Assembly: GCF_013408985.1 (NCBI RefSeq) | Contig: NZ_JACBZT010000001.1 | Span: 62,001-126,000 of the forward strand | Length of the DNA: 64,000 nt | Direction: 5' to 3' | DNA from: Petropleomorpha daqingensis | Lineage (GTDB): Bacteria > Actinomycetota > Actinomycetes > Mycobacteriales > Geodermatophilaceae | Shown: piece by piece, positions 8,559-17,054 of the stretch | Layout: every line of letters starts with the position of its first letter | Position numbering within the stretch: position 1 is the first letter of the stretch | Notes under the pieces: model-generated | The model's input: the letters and a program-made list of their open reading frames with translations, nothing else | Told to the model about the DNA's origin: nothing | Database searches by the model: none | Translations under genes and position numbers: made by a program

Positions 8559-9917
8559 CTAGTCGCTGTCGGGGACGAGCGCGGTCAGCTCGCGCACGTA
8601 GACGCCGGTGCCGTGCCCGAAGCCGGACACCATCGGCTGCAGGCGGCCGACACCGGCCACGGCGCGGTCGAGCAGGGTCCGCAGCCGCGGGACCCGCACC
8701 CGCCGGCCGGAGATGGTGAGCACGAGGAAACCGGCGACCAGCGCCATCAGCGCCACGGAACCGACCGCGACCGGCAGGCCCGCGGTCTGCGCGAGCAGCC
8801 CGATCGCCGGCGGACCGCCGAGCAGGCCCGTGTAGCCCACCGTGGTGGCCAGGGCGATGCCCTTCGCGCCGCCGAGCAGGCCCGCGCGGCCGATCGCCAG
8901 CGGGAAGACGTTGGCCAGGCCCAGCCCGACGAGCACGAACCCACCCAGGGCGACGCCGAGGGACGACGTCGTCACCGCCGCGAGCGCGCCGACGGCGGCC
9001 AGCACCGTGCCGCCGACCAGCAGCCGCCGCTCCCCCATCGCCTGCAGCAGCCGGCCGCCGACCAGCCGCCCGACCGCCATGGCGAGGGAGAACCCGGCGT
9101 AACCCGCCGCCGCGACGGTGGCCGGCGCGGCGAGCTGCTCGCGCAGCAGCAGGGCGCCCCAGTCGGTGAGCGCGCCCTCCCCGAATGCGGTGCAGCCGGC
9201 GATCGCACCGAGGACGACGAGAACCGCGGTGGACCGCCGGGTCGGTCCGTCGGTGCGGTCGCCGGTCCGCGGCCGGGGCACGTGCCGCCGGGCACCCACC
9301 AGGGTCGGCAGGGCCCAGGCGCTGACGAACAGACCCGCGGCGGCGACCAGCGCGAGGTGCGCGCTCACCCCGAGGACCGCGGACACGGCGCCGCCCAGCA
9401 GCGCGCCGCCGAGCCCGCCGAGGCTGAAGCCGGCGTGCAGCCCGGACAGAATCGGCCGGCCCACCTGGTCCTCGACCTCGACGCCGACCGAGTTCGCGGC
9501 GACGTTGACCATGCCGGTGGCCGCGCCGAACAGGAACAGCGAGAAGCAGAGAGCGGGGAGGCTCGACACCAGGCCGGGCAGGATCGCTCCGGCGGAGACG
9601 GCGACCGCGGCGACGGCGGCCACCCGACCGGCACCGAACCGGGCGCACCAGGCGCCGGTGACGCGCATGGAGACCAGCGCGCCCGACGACAGGCACAGCA
9701 GGGCGACGCCGAGCGTGCTGTGCGAGGCGCCGACCTGGGCGGCCACGTCGGGCACGCGGGAGGCCCAGCTGCCGAACACCGCGCCGTCCAGCACGAACAG
9801 CACGGTCACCGCGGCCCGCAGCCGCTGCACGGAGGGCTGCGGCGCCTTCTGCGCGGTCGCGCGGACCAGCCCGGCGACCGGTTCGCGGGCGCGTGTCAGC
9901 AAGGAAGGAGTCGTCAT
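8559..9917 (-). CDS. MFS transporter
   Basis: A 452-residue protein from the ATG at MTTPSLL, with about twelve hydrophobic helices. The N-terminal half has FVLDGAVFGSWASRVPDVAAQVG (helix 1 and following loop) and GMVNVAANSVGVEVE (after helix 4), typical of the fucose/drug-type MFS subgroup that includes YbjJ. Helices of the C-terminal half are evident, and the last 45 residues form a basic cytoplasmic tail. The substrate cannot be told from sequence. An upstream in-frame ATG at 9974 would add 19 residues without a good ribosome site. Confidence 0.88.
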   Translation of the reverse strand: MTTPSLLTRAREPVAGLVRATAQKAPQPSVQRLRAAVTVLFVLDGAVFGSWASRVPDVAAQVGASHSTLGVALLCLSSGALVSMRVTGAWCARFGAGRVAAVAAVAVSAGAILPGLVSSLPALCFSLFLFGAATGMVNVAANSVGVEVEDQVGRPILSGLHAGFSLGGLGGALLGGAVSAVLGVSAHLALVAAAGLFVSAWALPTLVGARRHVPRPRTGDRTDGPTRRSTAVLVVLGAIAGCTAFGEGALTDWGALLLREQLAAPATVAAAGYAGFSLAMAVGRLVGGRLLQAMGERRLLVGGTVLAAVGALAAVTTSSLGVALGGFVLVGLGLANVFPLAIGRAGLLGGAKGIALATTVGYTGLLGGPPAIGLLAQTAGLPVAVGSVALMALVAGFLVLTISGRRVRVPRLRTLLDRAVAGVGRLQPMVSGFGHGTGVYVRELTALVPDSD

Positions 9918-10059
9918 GGGAGTTCTCTCGGGGAGGGCGAGGGGGCAAAGGGCAGAGCACACGACCTCGGGCACCCGTTGTCTCCACGGTGCCCCAGGTC
10001 CTGTGTCGCTTCACGTCCCCGACCGGTGAACTTCCCGTGACTCGAACCACGGTCGCGTC

Positions 10060-10098
10060 ACAGGAGCCGCTCCCCTGCTCACGGGGAACGGCTCCTGT
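10060..10098 (-). terminator. Hairpin terminator after the TIGR03086 gene
   Basis: Sixteen-base arms (10060-10075 and 10083-10098, ACAGGAGCCG as the outer part) pair with one mismatch around a 7-base loop. It sits 19 bases beyond the stop of the minus-strand gene. Confidence 0.7.
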
Positions 10099-10117
10099 GC
10101 GGGCGGTCTCGAGTCGT

Positions 10118-10726
10118 CTACGACGTCCGCGCGGGATCGCGTCCCGCGAGCCCGAGGGCGCGGTCGAAGGCCGGGGCGTCGGCCGGCACCGGGACCTCGG
10201 GGCCGTACCAGCCGCCGTCGCGGCCCATCTGGGCCATGCCCTCGACCGCGGCGAGGACGACGGAGCCGACGTCGTCGGGCACCTCGTAGCGCGCGCCCAC
10301 GGACCGGGCGACGTCCCACCCGTGGACGGCGAACTCCGCGAGCATCATCGGCCCGACCACCGACGCCGGCATGGACGTGGTGCCCATGACCGTGTCGCCG
10401 TCCCAGGCGCCGGGTGCGGCCCACGCGTCGGCGGCCGCCAGCAGCTCCTTCTCGATCGCCGGCGCCCACTGCGCGGGCTCGAGGCCGGCCAGGTAGGGCG
10501 GGGGCTCGGGCTTGCTCCAGTCGCGGTCCAGCGGCGTCCGCTCGGCGGCGCTCCGCGAGAGAGCGGCGCCCCACGCGAGGTGGTCGACGAGGGTCTTCAG
10601 GTCGTAGTCCGCGCAGGGGGTGGGCGCCGACCAGCGGTCCGGGCCGATGGCGGCGACGGCGGACGCGGCCAGCTCCGCCGCGGTCCGCACCAACGGGGCG
10701 TCGCGGTGCGCAGTCGTGTTCGTCAT
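10118..10726 (-). CDS. TIGR03086-family metal-binding protein (mycothiol/DinB type)
   Basis: 202 residues. The region WSAPTPCADYDLKTLVDHLAWGA (about 32-54) is the hallmark of the TIGR03086 branch of maleylpyruvate-isomerase-like DinB-fold proteins, with a His that would bind metal. EFAVHGWDVARSVG (about 130-143) supplies a second conserved His. Some relatives are mycothiol-dependent thiol transferases; the reaction here is unknown. The gene is divergent from an AraC-type regulator, 60 bases apart, so it is a probable target. Confidence 0.85.
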   Translation of the reverse strand: MTNTTAHRDAPLVRTAAELAASAVAAIGPDRWSAPTPCADYDLKTLVDHLAWGAALSRSAAERTPLDRDWSKPEPPPYLAGLEPAQWAPAIEKELLAAADAWAAPGAWDGDTVMGTTSMPASVVGPMMLAEFAVHGWDVARSVGARYEVPDDVGSVVLAAVEGMAQMGRDGGWYGPEVPVPADAPAFDRALGLAGRDPARTS

Positions 10727-10786
10727 GCCCCCAGCCCACCCGGGCGGGCGAGCGCCGGTCTTGAAGATTCGCGACAGAATGCCGTG

Positions 10787-11596
10787 GTGAGCCGCCTGCC
10801 GCCGACCGGGAACTGGCGCGGGATCGTGCACCCCCGCGCCACCGAGGCGGTCTTCGACGTCGCCCAGCACCCGTGCTCGCCAGCCCTGGCGCCGTTCGTC
10901 ACCTACCTCTGGACCGTCGAGTGGGATCTGCCCGAGGGCCGCCGGCACGTGCAGCGGATCCTGCCCAACCCCTCGGTGCACCTGTCGTTCGAGCCGGACC
11001 GCTCCCGGGTCACCGGTCCGCTGCGCCGCTCGACCAACGGCTACGAGCTGACCGGTCGCGGCCGGGTCGTGGGGGTGCGCTTCCGGCCGGGTGGCGCGCG
11101 GCCGTGGCTGTCCGGGCCGGTCTCGGCGCTGGCCGACACGGAGGTGCCGGTGACGGAGCTGGTCGCGCTGGACGCAGGAGAAGTCCGGGCCCGGGCGCAG
11201 GAGGCGCCCGACGCGGCGACGGCGGCAGCACTGGTGGACGACGTCCTCGCGCCGCTGTGCCCGCCGCCGGATCCCGCGGTCGACCGGGCCGACGAGCTGG
11301 TGCGGCTGGTGGACGCCGAGCCGGGGATCCGCCGCGTGGAGGACCTCGCCGCCCGGCTGGCCACGACGCCGCGCAGCCTCCAGCGCTTCTGCGCCGAGTG
11401 GATCGGCGTCGGCCCGAAGGAGCTGGTGCGGTGGGCGCGGCTGCACGAGGCGGCCGGCCGCGCCGCCGCGGGCCCGGTCGACTGGGCCGCGCTCGCCGCC
11501 GAGCTCGGCTACGCCGACCAGGCGCACCTGGTCCGCGACTTCACCCGCGTGGTCGGCGAACCGCCCGCCCGCTACGCCCGAACAGAGACCGGCTGA
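10787..11596 (+). CDS. AraC-type HTH regulator with DUF6597-like N-terminal domain
   Basis: 269 residues. The N-terminal half (about 18-125) matches the DUF6597-type domain: FVTYLWTVEWDLPEGRRHVQRILPNPSVHLSFE then GVRFRPGGARPWL. The C-terminal half is an AraC HTH with VEDLAARLATTPRSLQRFCAEWIGVGPKELVRWARLHEA and a second helix pair ending near ADQAHLVRDFTRVVGEPPARY. The start is one of two adjacent GTG codons (10784 or 10787). It is divergent from the TIGR03086 gene and probably controls it. Confidence 0.88.
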   Translation: MSRLPPTGNWRGIVHPRATEAVFDVAQHPCSPALAPFVTYLWTVEWDLPEGRRHVQRILPNPSVHLSFEPDRSRVTGPLRRSTNGYELTGRGRVVGVRFRPGGARPWLSGPVSALADTEVPVTELVALDAGEVRARAQEAPDAATAAALVDDVLAPLCPPPDPAVDRADELVRLVDAEPGIRRVEDLAARLATTPRSLQRFCAEWIGVGPKELVRWARLHEAAGRAAAGPVDWAALAAELGYADQAHLVRDFTRVVGEPPARYARTETG

Positions 11597-11600
11597 GGCT

Positions 11601-11672
11601 GCCGAGAAGGCGATCCGTGCACGCTGGGACGGCGTGTCCCGCCGTGTCGCGGGCACGGAGTGCCTTCTCGGC
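11601..11672. terminator. Long bidirectional hairpin terminator
   Basis: Eleven-base perfect outer arms GCCGAGAAGGC and GCCTTCTCGGC, with inner CCGTGC/GCACGG pairing, occupy most of the gap between two convergent stops at 11596 and 11688. Confidence 0.65.
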
Positions 11673-11687
11673 CAGGTCGGCCACGAC

Positions 11688-12563
11688 TCAGATGCTGCGC
11701 CAGCGGCCGTGGGTGGCGTTGCCCTCCGGCTGCGACTCGAAGACGTTGCCGACCTTCGGCCCGATCGAGTCGCGGGCGGTCGCGGCCAGGTCCATCAGCG
11801 GCGTCACCAGCAGGTCGTAGAGCCCGGGCAGGAACCGGAACCCGGCGGTGATCAGCGGGTTGAGGACGCCGGCCTGCACGAGCCGCCGCGGTCGGTCCAC
11901 CGCGCCGATCACCTTCCGCGCGACCCGCTCCGGCGAGTACACCGGCGGCGGCGGACGGCCGGTGCTGCCCATGTAGGAGGCGCCCTGCACGTAGATCGGC
12001 GTGTTCACCCCGCCGGGTGCGACGGCGGTGACCGAGACGCCCGGTGCGTCGCGCACCTCCTGCTGGAGCACCCGGACCAGGCCGAGCTGCCCCCACTTGG
12101 CGGCGATGTAGCTGCCCATCTGCGGGGCTGCGACCGACGCGAGCAGCGAGCTGACCACCACCAGCGAGCCGGACTCCTGGCGGCGGAACACCGGCAGCAC
12201 GGCCCGCGCCACGTTCGCCGTCCCGTGCATCGCGGTGTCGACGACCGCCTCGTAGACCTTCGCCGGCACCTCCTCGATCCGGCCGTACGCCATCACCTGC
12301 GCGGCGTGCACGACGGCGTCCAGCCGCCCGGATCGGGCGACGGTCGACTGGACCACCGCCCGGACCGCGTCCTCGTCGGTGACGTCGGCCGGGCAGACGA
12401 CGGCCTCGGCGGCGCCCGCGGCACGCACCTCCGCGGCGGCCTCCTCGAGCGCCGGGCGTCCGCGGGCCACCAGGACGACGACCGCCCCGCGCTCGCCGAA
12501 CTGCCGGGCGGTCGCACGGCCGATGCCGGACGAGGCGCCGGTGACGAGCACGGTCTGCGGCAT
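11688..12563 (-). CDS. Short-chain dehydrogenase/reductase
   Basis: 291 residues with a classical SDR Rossmann fold: TGASSGIG at residues 8-15, Asp60 in CPADV, Ser138/139 in VVVSS, and the Tyr152-x3-Lys156 pair in YIAAK. The usual NNAG is changed to VHAAQ. The C-terminal 60 residues carry extra hydrophobic segments (FRFLPGLYDLLVTPLMDLA) often seen in SDRs acting on membrane lipids. The substrate is unknown. A GAGGGAG site precedes the ATG. Confidence 0.9.
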   Translation of the reverse strand: MPQTVLVTGASSGIGRATARQFGERGAVVVLVARGRPALEEAAAEVRAAGAAEAVVCPADVTDEDAVRAVVQSTVARSGRLDAVVHAAQVMAYGRIEEVPAKVYEAVVDTAMHGTANVARAVLPVFRRQESGSLVVVSSLLASVAAPQMGSYIAAKWGQLGLVRVLQQEVRDAPGVSVTAVAPGGVNTPIYVQGASYMGSTGRPPPPVYSPERVARKVIGAVDRPRRLVQAGVLNPLITAGFRFLPGLYDLLVTPLMDLAATARDSIGPKVGNVFESQPEGNATHGRWRSI

Positions 12564-12631
12564 GCGGGCACTCCCTCGGTCTCGGGTGGGTTGTGCACGA
12601 CCTACCCGACGCCCGCAGGTTCACGCCCCGG

Positions 12632-12940
12632 TCAGGCGAACAGATTCGCCCACGGCCGGACGCGCCACTCCTCCACCATCCCGGCGCGGACGAACGGGTC
12701 GCCCTCGGCGAACGCCCGCGCGTCCTCCTCGCTGCCCAGGATGCCCATCGTGCGCAGCGGCTCGTCGCCCAGGAAGGCGCCGGCCATGAGCAGGACGCCC
12801 TGCGCGTGCAGCTCCCGGGACCGCGCGACGTGCGCCGCGAGGTCCTGCGGCGCCGACGCCTGCACCTCGGCGAACGACCGGTACCGCGTCGTCATCGTCA
12901 GGACGTAGAACCTCGGCACACCCGTCAGCTCGATGCCCAT
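12632..12940 (-). CDS. YciI-family protein
   Basis: 102 residues forming a compact ferredoxin-like fold of the YciI/DGPF group. Recognisable are RSRELHAQGVLLMAGAF (about 41-57) and the late block EEDARAFAEGDPFVRAGMVEEWRVRPW, where the Asp-Pro-F context contains the conserved acidic residue. YciI domains are proposed small-molecule enzymes without an established reaction. It is one of two YciI-type genes here; the other, at 24458, sits beside a sigma factor. Confidence 0.85.
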   Translation of the reverse strand: MGIELTGVPRFYVLTMTTRYRSFAEVQASAPQDLAAHVARSRELHAQGVLLMAGAFLGDEPLRTMGILGSEEDARAFAEGDPFVRAGMVEEWRVRPWANLFA

Positions 12941-12968
12941 GGCGACAGGCTGGCAGCAGCCACCGGCA

Positions 12969-13358
12969 TCAGCCCAGCAGGTCCAGCAGCCAGCCCGGTC
13001 CCACGACGGGCACGCCGTCCGGGAGCCGCGCCCGCAGCCCGCGGTCGGCGGTGACCACCAGCAGGGCCTCCCCGCCGGCGGCGAGCTCCGCGGCTGTCGC
13101 GGCCAGGGCGTCGTCCCCGCTGCCGGGTGCGCGCACCACCCGCACGCCGTCGGGCGCCGCGGCGGCCCGCGCCTGCCCCTCGACGACGGCGACCACCTCG
13201 CGCACCGTCAGCTCCCCGCCGCCCGGCGCGGGCGCGGTGCGCCCGGGCAGGACGGCGAGGCGGGTCAGCAGGCGCTCGGTGGCACCGGCGCGGTCGCGCC
13301 ACCAGCCGTCCGGCCGCGCGCCGACGACGTTCGCGGCGTCCACCAGCAGCACGGTCAT
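12969..13358 (-). CDS. NYN/PIN-like nuclease-fold protein
   Basis: 129 residues. MTVLLVDAANVVGARPDGWWRDRAGA at the N-terminus is the NYN-domain signature, with Asp7 as the first metal-binding acid. The end of the fold shows SGDDALAATAA and LLVVTADRGLRARLPDG, the Asp residues expected in the active site. NYN proteins are predicted RNA nucleases. The ATG was chosen because it places the conserved beta strand at the N-terminus; the longer frame upstream has low-complexity sequence. Confidence 0.8.
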   Translation of the reverse strand: MTVLLVDAANVVGARPDGWWRDRAGATERLLTRLAVLPGRTAPAPGGGELTVREVVAVVEGQARAAAAPDGVRVVRAPGSGDDALAATAAELAAGGEALLVVTADRGLRARLPDGVPVVGPGWLLDLLG

Positions 13359-13464
13359 GGCGACGGCCCTACCCCGCATCCCCCGATCAGGCGACACGGA
13401 GGCCGTTTTCGCAGGTCGCGCACGGGGAACCCACGACCGACCCCCCGCGACCGAGGAGGCTCGC

Positions 13465-14097
13465 ATGGCAACGACGCAGGAACCCGCAGGCACGGACCCC
13501 ACGGCGTCCACCACGACGACCGAGGGAGCGCACGCCACCCGCGGTGCTGCCCGCGACGCGGTCGCCGCGCAACGCGCCCGCTTCGGCGGCATCAAGTGGG
13601 GAGCGGCGTTCTTCGGCTGGCTGTCGGCCAACGGCCTGGCCGTCGTGCTCATCGCGCTGCTGTCCGCGGCCGGTGTGGCGATCGGCCTGACCAACGGCGT
13701 CGACACCGCCGACGAGGCGGCCGCGCAGGCCGACACCCTCGGCATCGCCGGCGGGATCGCCGTCCTGGTCGTCCTGTTCCTGGCCTACCTGGCCGGCGGC
13801 TACGTGGCCGGGCGGATGGCCCGCTTCGACGGCGTCCGGCAGGGGCTGGCCGTCTGGGTGATCGGGCTGGTCGTCGTCCTGCTGCTGGCGCTGGCCGGCG
13901 CCGTCCTGGGCGCGCAGTACAACGTGCTCGAGCAGCTGAACCTGCCGCGCATCCCGGTCGACGAGGGTGCCGCGACCACCGCCGCGATCATCACGCTCGT
14001 GGCGATCCTCGTGGTCACGCTCGTGGGCGCGGTGCTCGGCGGCAAGCTCGGCGACCGCTACCACCGGCGGATCGACCGGGCCGGTTTCGTCGTCTGA
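13465..14097 (+). CDS. Multi-pass membrane protein of unknown function
   Basis: 210 residues. A hydrophilic Thr/Ala-rich N-terminus of about 40 residues is followed by four hydrophobic segments, and the C-terminus is basic (KLGDRYHRRIDRAGF). Glycine motifs GGYVAGRMAR and GAVLGGKLGDRYHRR recall the membrane-stress TIGR04086/YrzE-like arrangement, but I would not assign it. A GAGGAGG ribosome site lies 5 bases before the ATG. It may be co-transcribed with the next gene, 20 bases on. Confidence 0.75.
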   Translation: MATTQEPAGTDPTASTTTTEGAHATRGAARDAVAAQRARFGGIKWGAAFFGWLSANGLAVVLIALLSAAGVAIGLTNGVDTADEAAAQADTLGIAGGIAVLVVLFLAYLAGGYVAGRMARFDGVRQGLAVWVIGLVVVLLLALAGAVLGAQYNVLEQLNLPRIPVDEGAATTAAIITLVAILVVTLVGAVLGGKLGDRYHRRIDRAGFVV

Positions 14098-14116
14098 GGT
14101 CCGTAGGCTGCCGGCC

Positions 14117-14389
14117 ATGTGCCGGAACATCCGACCGCTGGCCAACTTCGAGCCGCCGGTGACGACCGACGAGATCCAGGCGGCCGCGTTGCAGTACGTC
14201 CGCAAGATCAGCGGGACGACGCGGCCGTCGCAGGTCAACACCGCCGCGTTCGAGCACGCCGTCGCCGAGGTCGCCGCTGCCTCGGCGCGGCTGCTCGACG
14301 CGCTGGTGACGACGGCGCCGCCCAAGGACCGCGAGGTCGAGGCGGCCAAGGCGCGGCAGCGGGCCGCCGTCCGCTACGGCACCGCTTAG
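14117..14389 (+). CDS. DUF2277 protein
   Basis: A 90-residue small protein. It begins MCRNIRPLANFEPP, the invariant opening of DUF2277 proteins with Cys2, and continues with EIQAAALQYVRKISGTTRPSQVN. The C-terminal LVTTAPPKDREVEAAKARQRAA is also family-typical. The function is unknown; the conserved Cys and basic residues suggest binding of a ligand or nucleic acid. It is followed after 6 bases by another gene. Confidence 0.88.
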   Translation: MCRNIRPLANFEPPVTTDEIQAAALQYVRKISGTTRPSQVNTAAFEHAVAEVAAASARLLDALVTTAPPKDREVEAAKARQRAAVRYGTA

Positions 14390-14395
14390 AACCGC

Positions 14396-14908
14396 ATGGC
14401 CGCCGGCACCGAGCACGAGGGACGGGAGCGCGAGACCCGCTCGCAGCGGATCAACCGCGAGCTGATCGAGCTGCTCAACGAGCTGCGGGTCGCGCTGCCG
14501 GGTGTCCAGTTCCTCTTCGCGTTCCTCCTCGTCGTCCCCTTCCAGCAGCGCGGCGGCCAGACCACCGACTTCCAGCGCGACGTCTACTTCGTGACCCTGG
14601 TGGCCGCGGCCGTGGCCACCGCGCTGCTCATCGCGCCGGCGGCGCAGCACCGCGTGCTGTTCCGCCAGCACGACAAGGAGCGGCTGCTCAGGCGCAGCAG
14701 CCTCATGGCCTACGCGGGGTTGCTCGTGCTCGCGGTCGCGATCGCGTCCGCGGTGCTGCTCGTCGTCGACGTCCTGTTCGGCCGGGCCCGCGCCTGGTGG
14801 ACCGCCGGCCTGATCGAGGTGCTGCTCGTCTACCTCTGGGTCGTCGTGCCGTTCGTACAGCGATCGCGGGGCGAGATCGAGTCGCTCGACGACAACCCCG
14901 ACGATTAG
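14396..14908 (+). CDS. DUF6328 membrane protein
   Basis: 170 residues with the DUF6328 layout. The charged N-terminus contains RINRELIELLNELRVALPGVQFLFAFLL, which runs into the first helix. A second helix follows, then APAAQHRVLFRQHDKERLLRRSSL, then two further helices and an acidic tail. Four transmembrane segments in total. Function unknown. It has no evident ribosome site of its own and probably relies on coupling to the preceding DUF2277 gene. Confidence 0.8.
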   Translation: MAAGTEHEGRERETRSQRINRELIELLNELRVALPGVQFLFAFLLVVPFQQRGGQTTDFQRDVYFVTLVAAAVATALLIAPAAQHRVLFRQHDKERLLRRSSLMAYAGLLVLAVAIASAVLLVVDVLFGRARAWWTAGLIEVLLVYLWVVVPFVQRSRGEIESLDDNPDD

Positions 14909-14911
14909 GCG

Positions 14912-15346
14912 GTGACCGAACCAGTTCTCCGCCAGGCCCCCTTCGCCGAGCTGACCGGGCTGGAGGTGTACGGCCTGTGCCGGCTGCGGGTCGACGTCTT
15001 CGTCGTGGAGCAGCAGTGCCCCTACCCCGAGCTCGACGGCCGCGACGTGGAGCCGACGACGGTGCACCTGTGGTTCGAGGCCGACGGGGTGCCGGTCGCC
15101 ACGATCCGCGTGCTGCGCGAGGAGACCGGCTGGGCGATCGGCCGGGTGGCCACCGCGGCGGCCTGGCGCGGCCGGGGCCTGGCCGCGCAGCTGATGACCG
15201 CCGGTATGGCGCTGTGCGGCGACGAGCCGATCGTGCTCGGTGCCCAGGCCTACCTGGAGGGCTGGTACGAGCGCTTCGGATTCCGGCGCAGCGGGCCGGA
15301 CTACGTCGAGGACGGCATCCCGCACCTGCCGATGCGGCGAGGCTGA
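14912..15346 (+). CDS. ElaA-like GNAT N-acetyltransferase
   Basis: 144 residues. LYGLCRLRVDVFVVEQQCPYPELDGRD-like sequence at about 21-45 is the ElaA signature. The acetyl-CoA-binding loop is IGRVATAAAWRGRGLAAQLM (about 80-99), containing the Q/RxxGxG/A motif. YLEGWYERFGFRRSG closes the fold. The acetyl acceptor of ElaA proteins is not known. The GTG start follows the DUF6328 stop by 3 bases. Confidence 0.88.
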   Translation: MTEPVLRQAPFAELTGLEVYGLCRLRVDVFVVEQQCPYPELDGRDVEPTTVHLWFEADGVPVATIRVLREETGWAIGRVATAAAWRGRGLAAQLMTAGMALCGDEPIVLGAQAYLEGWYERFGFRRSGPDYVEDGIPHLPMRRG

Positions 15347-15367
15347 TGCCGGCCGACGGGTCCCCCC

Positions 15368-15400
15368 GTCCTCCCGGCGCCCCCGTGACGCCGGGAGGAC
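15368..15400 (+). terminator. Hairpin terminator after the GNAT gene
   Basis: Twelve-base perfect arms GTCCTCCCGGCG and CGCCGGGAGGAC surround a 9-base loop, 21 bases beyond the stop. It closes the 13465-15346 plus-strand group. Confidence 0.75.
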
Positions 15401-15539
15401 GCCCGTGGCCATGGCGAGACTATCGAAGACGATGCTGTTCCGCTTCGTCTGCTTCCGACGAACCGCACCGCCGGATCGGTCAGCTGAGCACAGAAAGCGC
15501 CGAAGCGGCGGCGATTTGTACCGTCAAGGGGTGACACCG

Positions 15540-15872
15540 ATGGACGACGCCGCGCTACTGCGCACCGCGGCCGAGCGGCTCACCGCCCTCGCCGCGCGCA
15601 GCACCGCCGGCGACTGGCGTGTCGGCGGCCTGCTCGCCAGCCGCCCCGAGGTCGTCGCGCACCGCCCGGACGGCGGCTCCGAGCACGTCGCCGAGGCGCG
15701 GGCGGCCAGCGCCGGGTGGATCGCCGGCCTCTCCCCCGCCGTCGCCGTCCCGCTGGCCGACCTGCTGCGCGCCGCCGCCGATCGCCCGGAACCAGGGGAG
15801 CCGGCGCTCCGCCTCGCGCGGCTGCTCCTCGAGCGGCTCGGCGGGGATCACCAGGCGACGCCCGGCTCGTAG
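15540..15872 (+). CDS. Hypothetical protein
   Basis: A 110-residue Ala/Leu-rich protein of predicted helices with the segment STAGDWRVGGLLASRPEVVAHRPDGGSEHVAEARAASAGWIAGLSP. It reads like a small conserved actinobacterial protein, but I can name no family. A GTG 9 bases upstream in frame is an alternative start. Its 3' end overlaps the convergent VOC gene by 25 bases. Confidence 0.6.
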   Translation: MDDAALLRTAAERLTALAARSTAGDWRVGGLLASRPEVVAHRPDGGSEHVAEARAASAGWIAGLSPAVAVPLADLLRAAADRPEPGEPALRLARLLLERLGGDHQATPGS

Positions 15873-16237
15873 CTGCCGAAGCTCCACTCCCCGCCCTCGG
15901 GGTCGAGCACCCGGGCCCGCCGGGTCCCCCACTCGGTGTGCTCCGGGCCGAACACCGAGCGGCCGCCGGCCGCCACCGCGCGGTCGTGGCAGCGGTCGAC
16001 GTCGTCCACCAGCAGGTAGAGACCGTCGCCCGTCGAGCTGCCGACCAGCGGCGCGCGCACGTACTCCGCGTCGGCGGAGGCGATCATCAGGACGACGTCC
16101 CCGAGCCGGACCTCGCTGTGGAGCACCCGGCCGCCCTCGTCGTCCTGGCGCCGGACCACGTCGAACCCGAGAGCGGTCAGCCAGTCGAGGACGGCCGGGG
16201 CGTCGCGGTAACTGCGGTAGGCGAAGAGCCGCGCCAT
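15848..16237 (-). CDS. VOC-superfamily (glyoxalase-like) protein
   Basis: 129 residues in the two-module VOC layout. The N-terminal half is YRDAPAVLDWLTALGFDVVRRQDDEGGRVLHSEVRLGDVVLMI and the C-terminal half is LYLLVDDVDRCHDRAVAAGG...VLDPEGGEWSFGSY. Glu or His ligands of a metal site are partly preserved (HSEV, Glu in GGEWSFG). VOC proteins include lyases, dioxygenases and resistance proteins; which one this is cannot be said. It overlaps the end of the convergent hypothetical gene. Confidence 0.85.
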   Translation of the reverse strand: MARLFAYRSYRDAPAVLDWLTALGFDVVRRQDDEGGRVLHSEVRLGDVVLMIASADAEYVRAPLVGSSTGDGLYLLVDDVDRCHDRAVAAGGRSVFGPEHTEWGTRRARVLDPEGGEWSFGSYEPGVAW

Positions 16238-16271
16238 GCGCCGCAGGATAGTGGCGCACAACCGGATGGCG

Positions 16272-17054
16272 TCAAGCCGAGGCGCCGGTGTAGTGCCGCA
16301 GCGCGTACCGCCACACCAGCCGCGTGACGGTGAACAGCACGGCGGTGAAGGCGACCGCGCCGAGCAGCACCCACCCCGAGACCTCGCGCGTCAGCGTCGA
16401 GGCCGGCACCGTGATCGCGAACGCCAGCGGCAGCAGGAAGGTGAAGGCGATCCGCAGCCAGCCCGGGTAGATGCCGACCGGCCACCGCCCGGCCTGGTAC
16501 AGCCCGTCGAACAGCTCCACCAGGAAGTCGACCCGCACGATCCAGAACGCGCTCACCGACAGCAGCAGCCAGACGCAGTAGAACGCGACCATCCCGAGCA
16601 GCAGGGTCAGCGCGAACGCCAGCACGTCGGGCACGCTCACCGGCCGGCCGATCCGGACCAGGCCGACCACCACCAGGGCCGCGCCGACGAGCACGTCGAC
16701 GCCCTGCCAGAGGTCGAACTTCCGGGCGCTGACCAGCAGCTGGCTGTCGGCGGGCTTGGTGAGCAGCCCGTCGAGGGTGCCGCGTTCGACGTCCACCATG
16801 AGCTGCTGCATGTTCGGCTGGATGACCGACCGGACCACCCCACCCATGAGCACGAACACGCCCATGACCACGACGAGCTGGTCGCTGCTCCAGCCGCGCA
16901 GCGAGTCGGTGTGCAGGAACACCAGCGCGAGCACGGCCAGCGACGTGCCGACCGACACCAGCGACTGGACGAGGCTCAGCACGAAGTTGACCCGGTACTG
17001 CAGCTCGTTCTGCACCCCGACCCGGACGAAGGTGCCGACCACCGAGCGCGCCAT
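16272..17054 (-). CDS. ABC-2 type exporter permease
   Basis: 260 residues with six hydrophobic segments. NELQYRVNFVLSLVQSLVSVGTSLAVLALVF at the start and RGTLDGLLTKPADSQLLVSARKFD in the first large loop are typical of the ABC-2 permeases of the DUF990-like/daunorubicin-type group (COG4587/COG3694). It pairs with the next permease and the ATPase to form one exporter. Its ATG overlaps the stop of the preceding permease (TGATG), indicating coupled translation. Confidence 0.87.
   Translation of the reverse strand: MARSVVGTFVRVGVQNELQYRVNFVLSLVQSLVSVGTSLAVLALVFLHTDSLRGWSSDQLVVVMGVFVLMGGVVRSVIQPNMQQLMVDVERGTLDGLLTKPADSQLLVSARKFDLWQGVDVLVGAALVVVGLVRIGRPVSVPDVLAFALTLLLGMVAFYCVWLLLSVSAFWIVRVDFLVELFDGLYQAGRWPVGIYPGWLRIAFTFLLPLAFAITVPASTLTREVSGWVLLGAVAFTAVLFTVTRLVWRYALRHYTGASA

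Noticed and set aside
10015-10050. Possible minus-strand tRNA 3' end: GGTTCGAGTC-like T-loop sequence
   Set aside because: The T-stem does not pair (CGTGG against CACGG), and no acceptor, D or anticodon arm can be built upstream. Most of the upstream bases belong to the hairpin terminator at 10060-10098.
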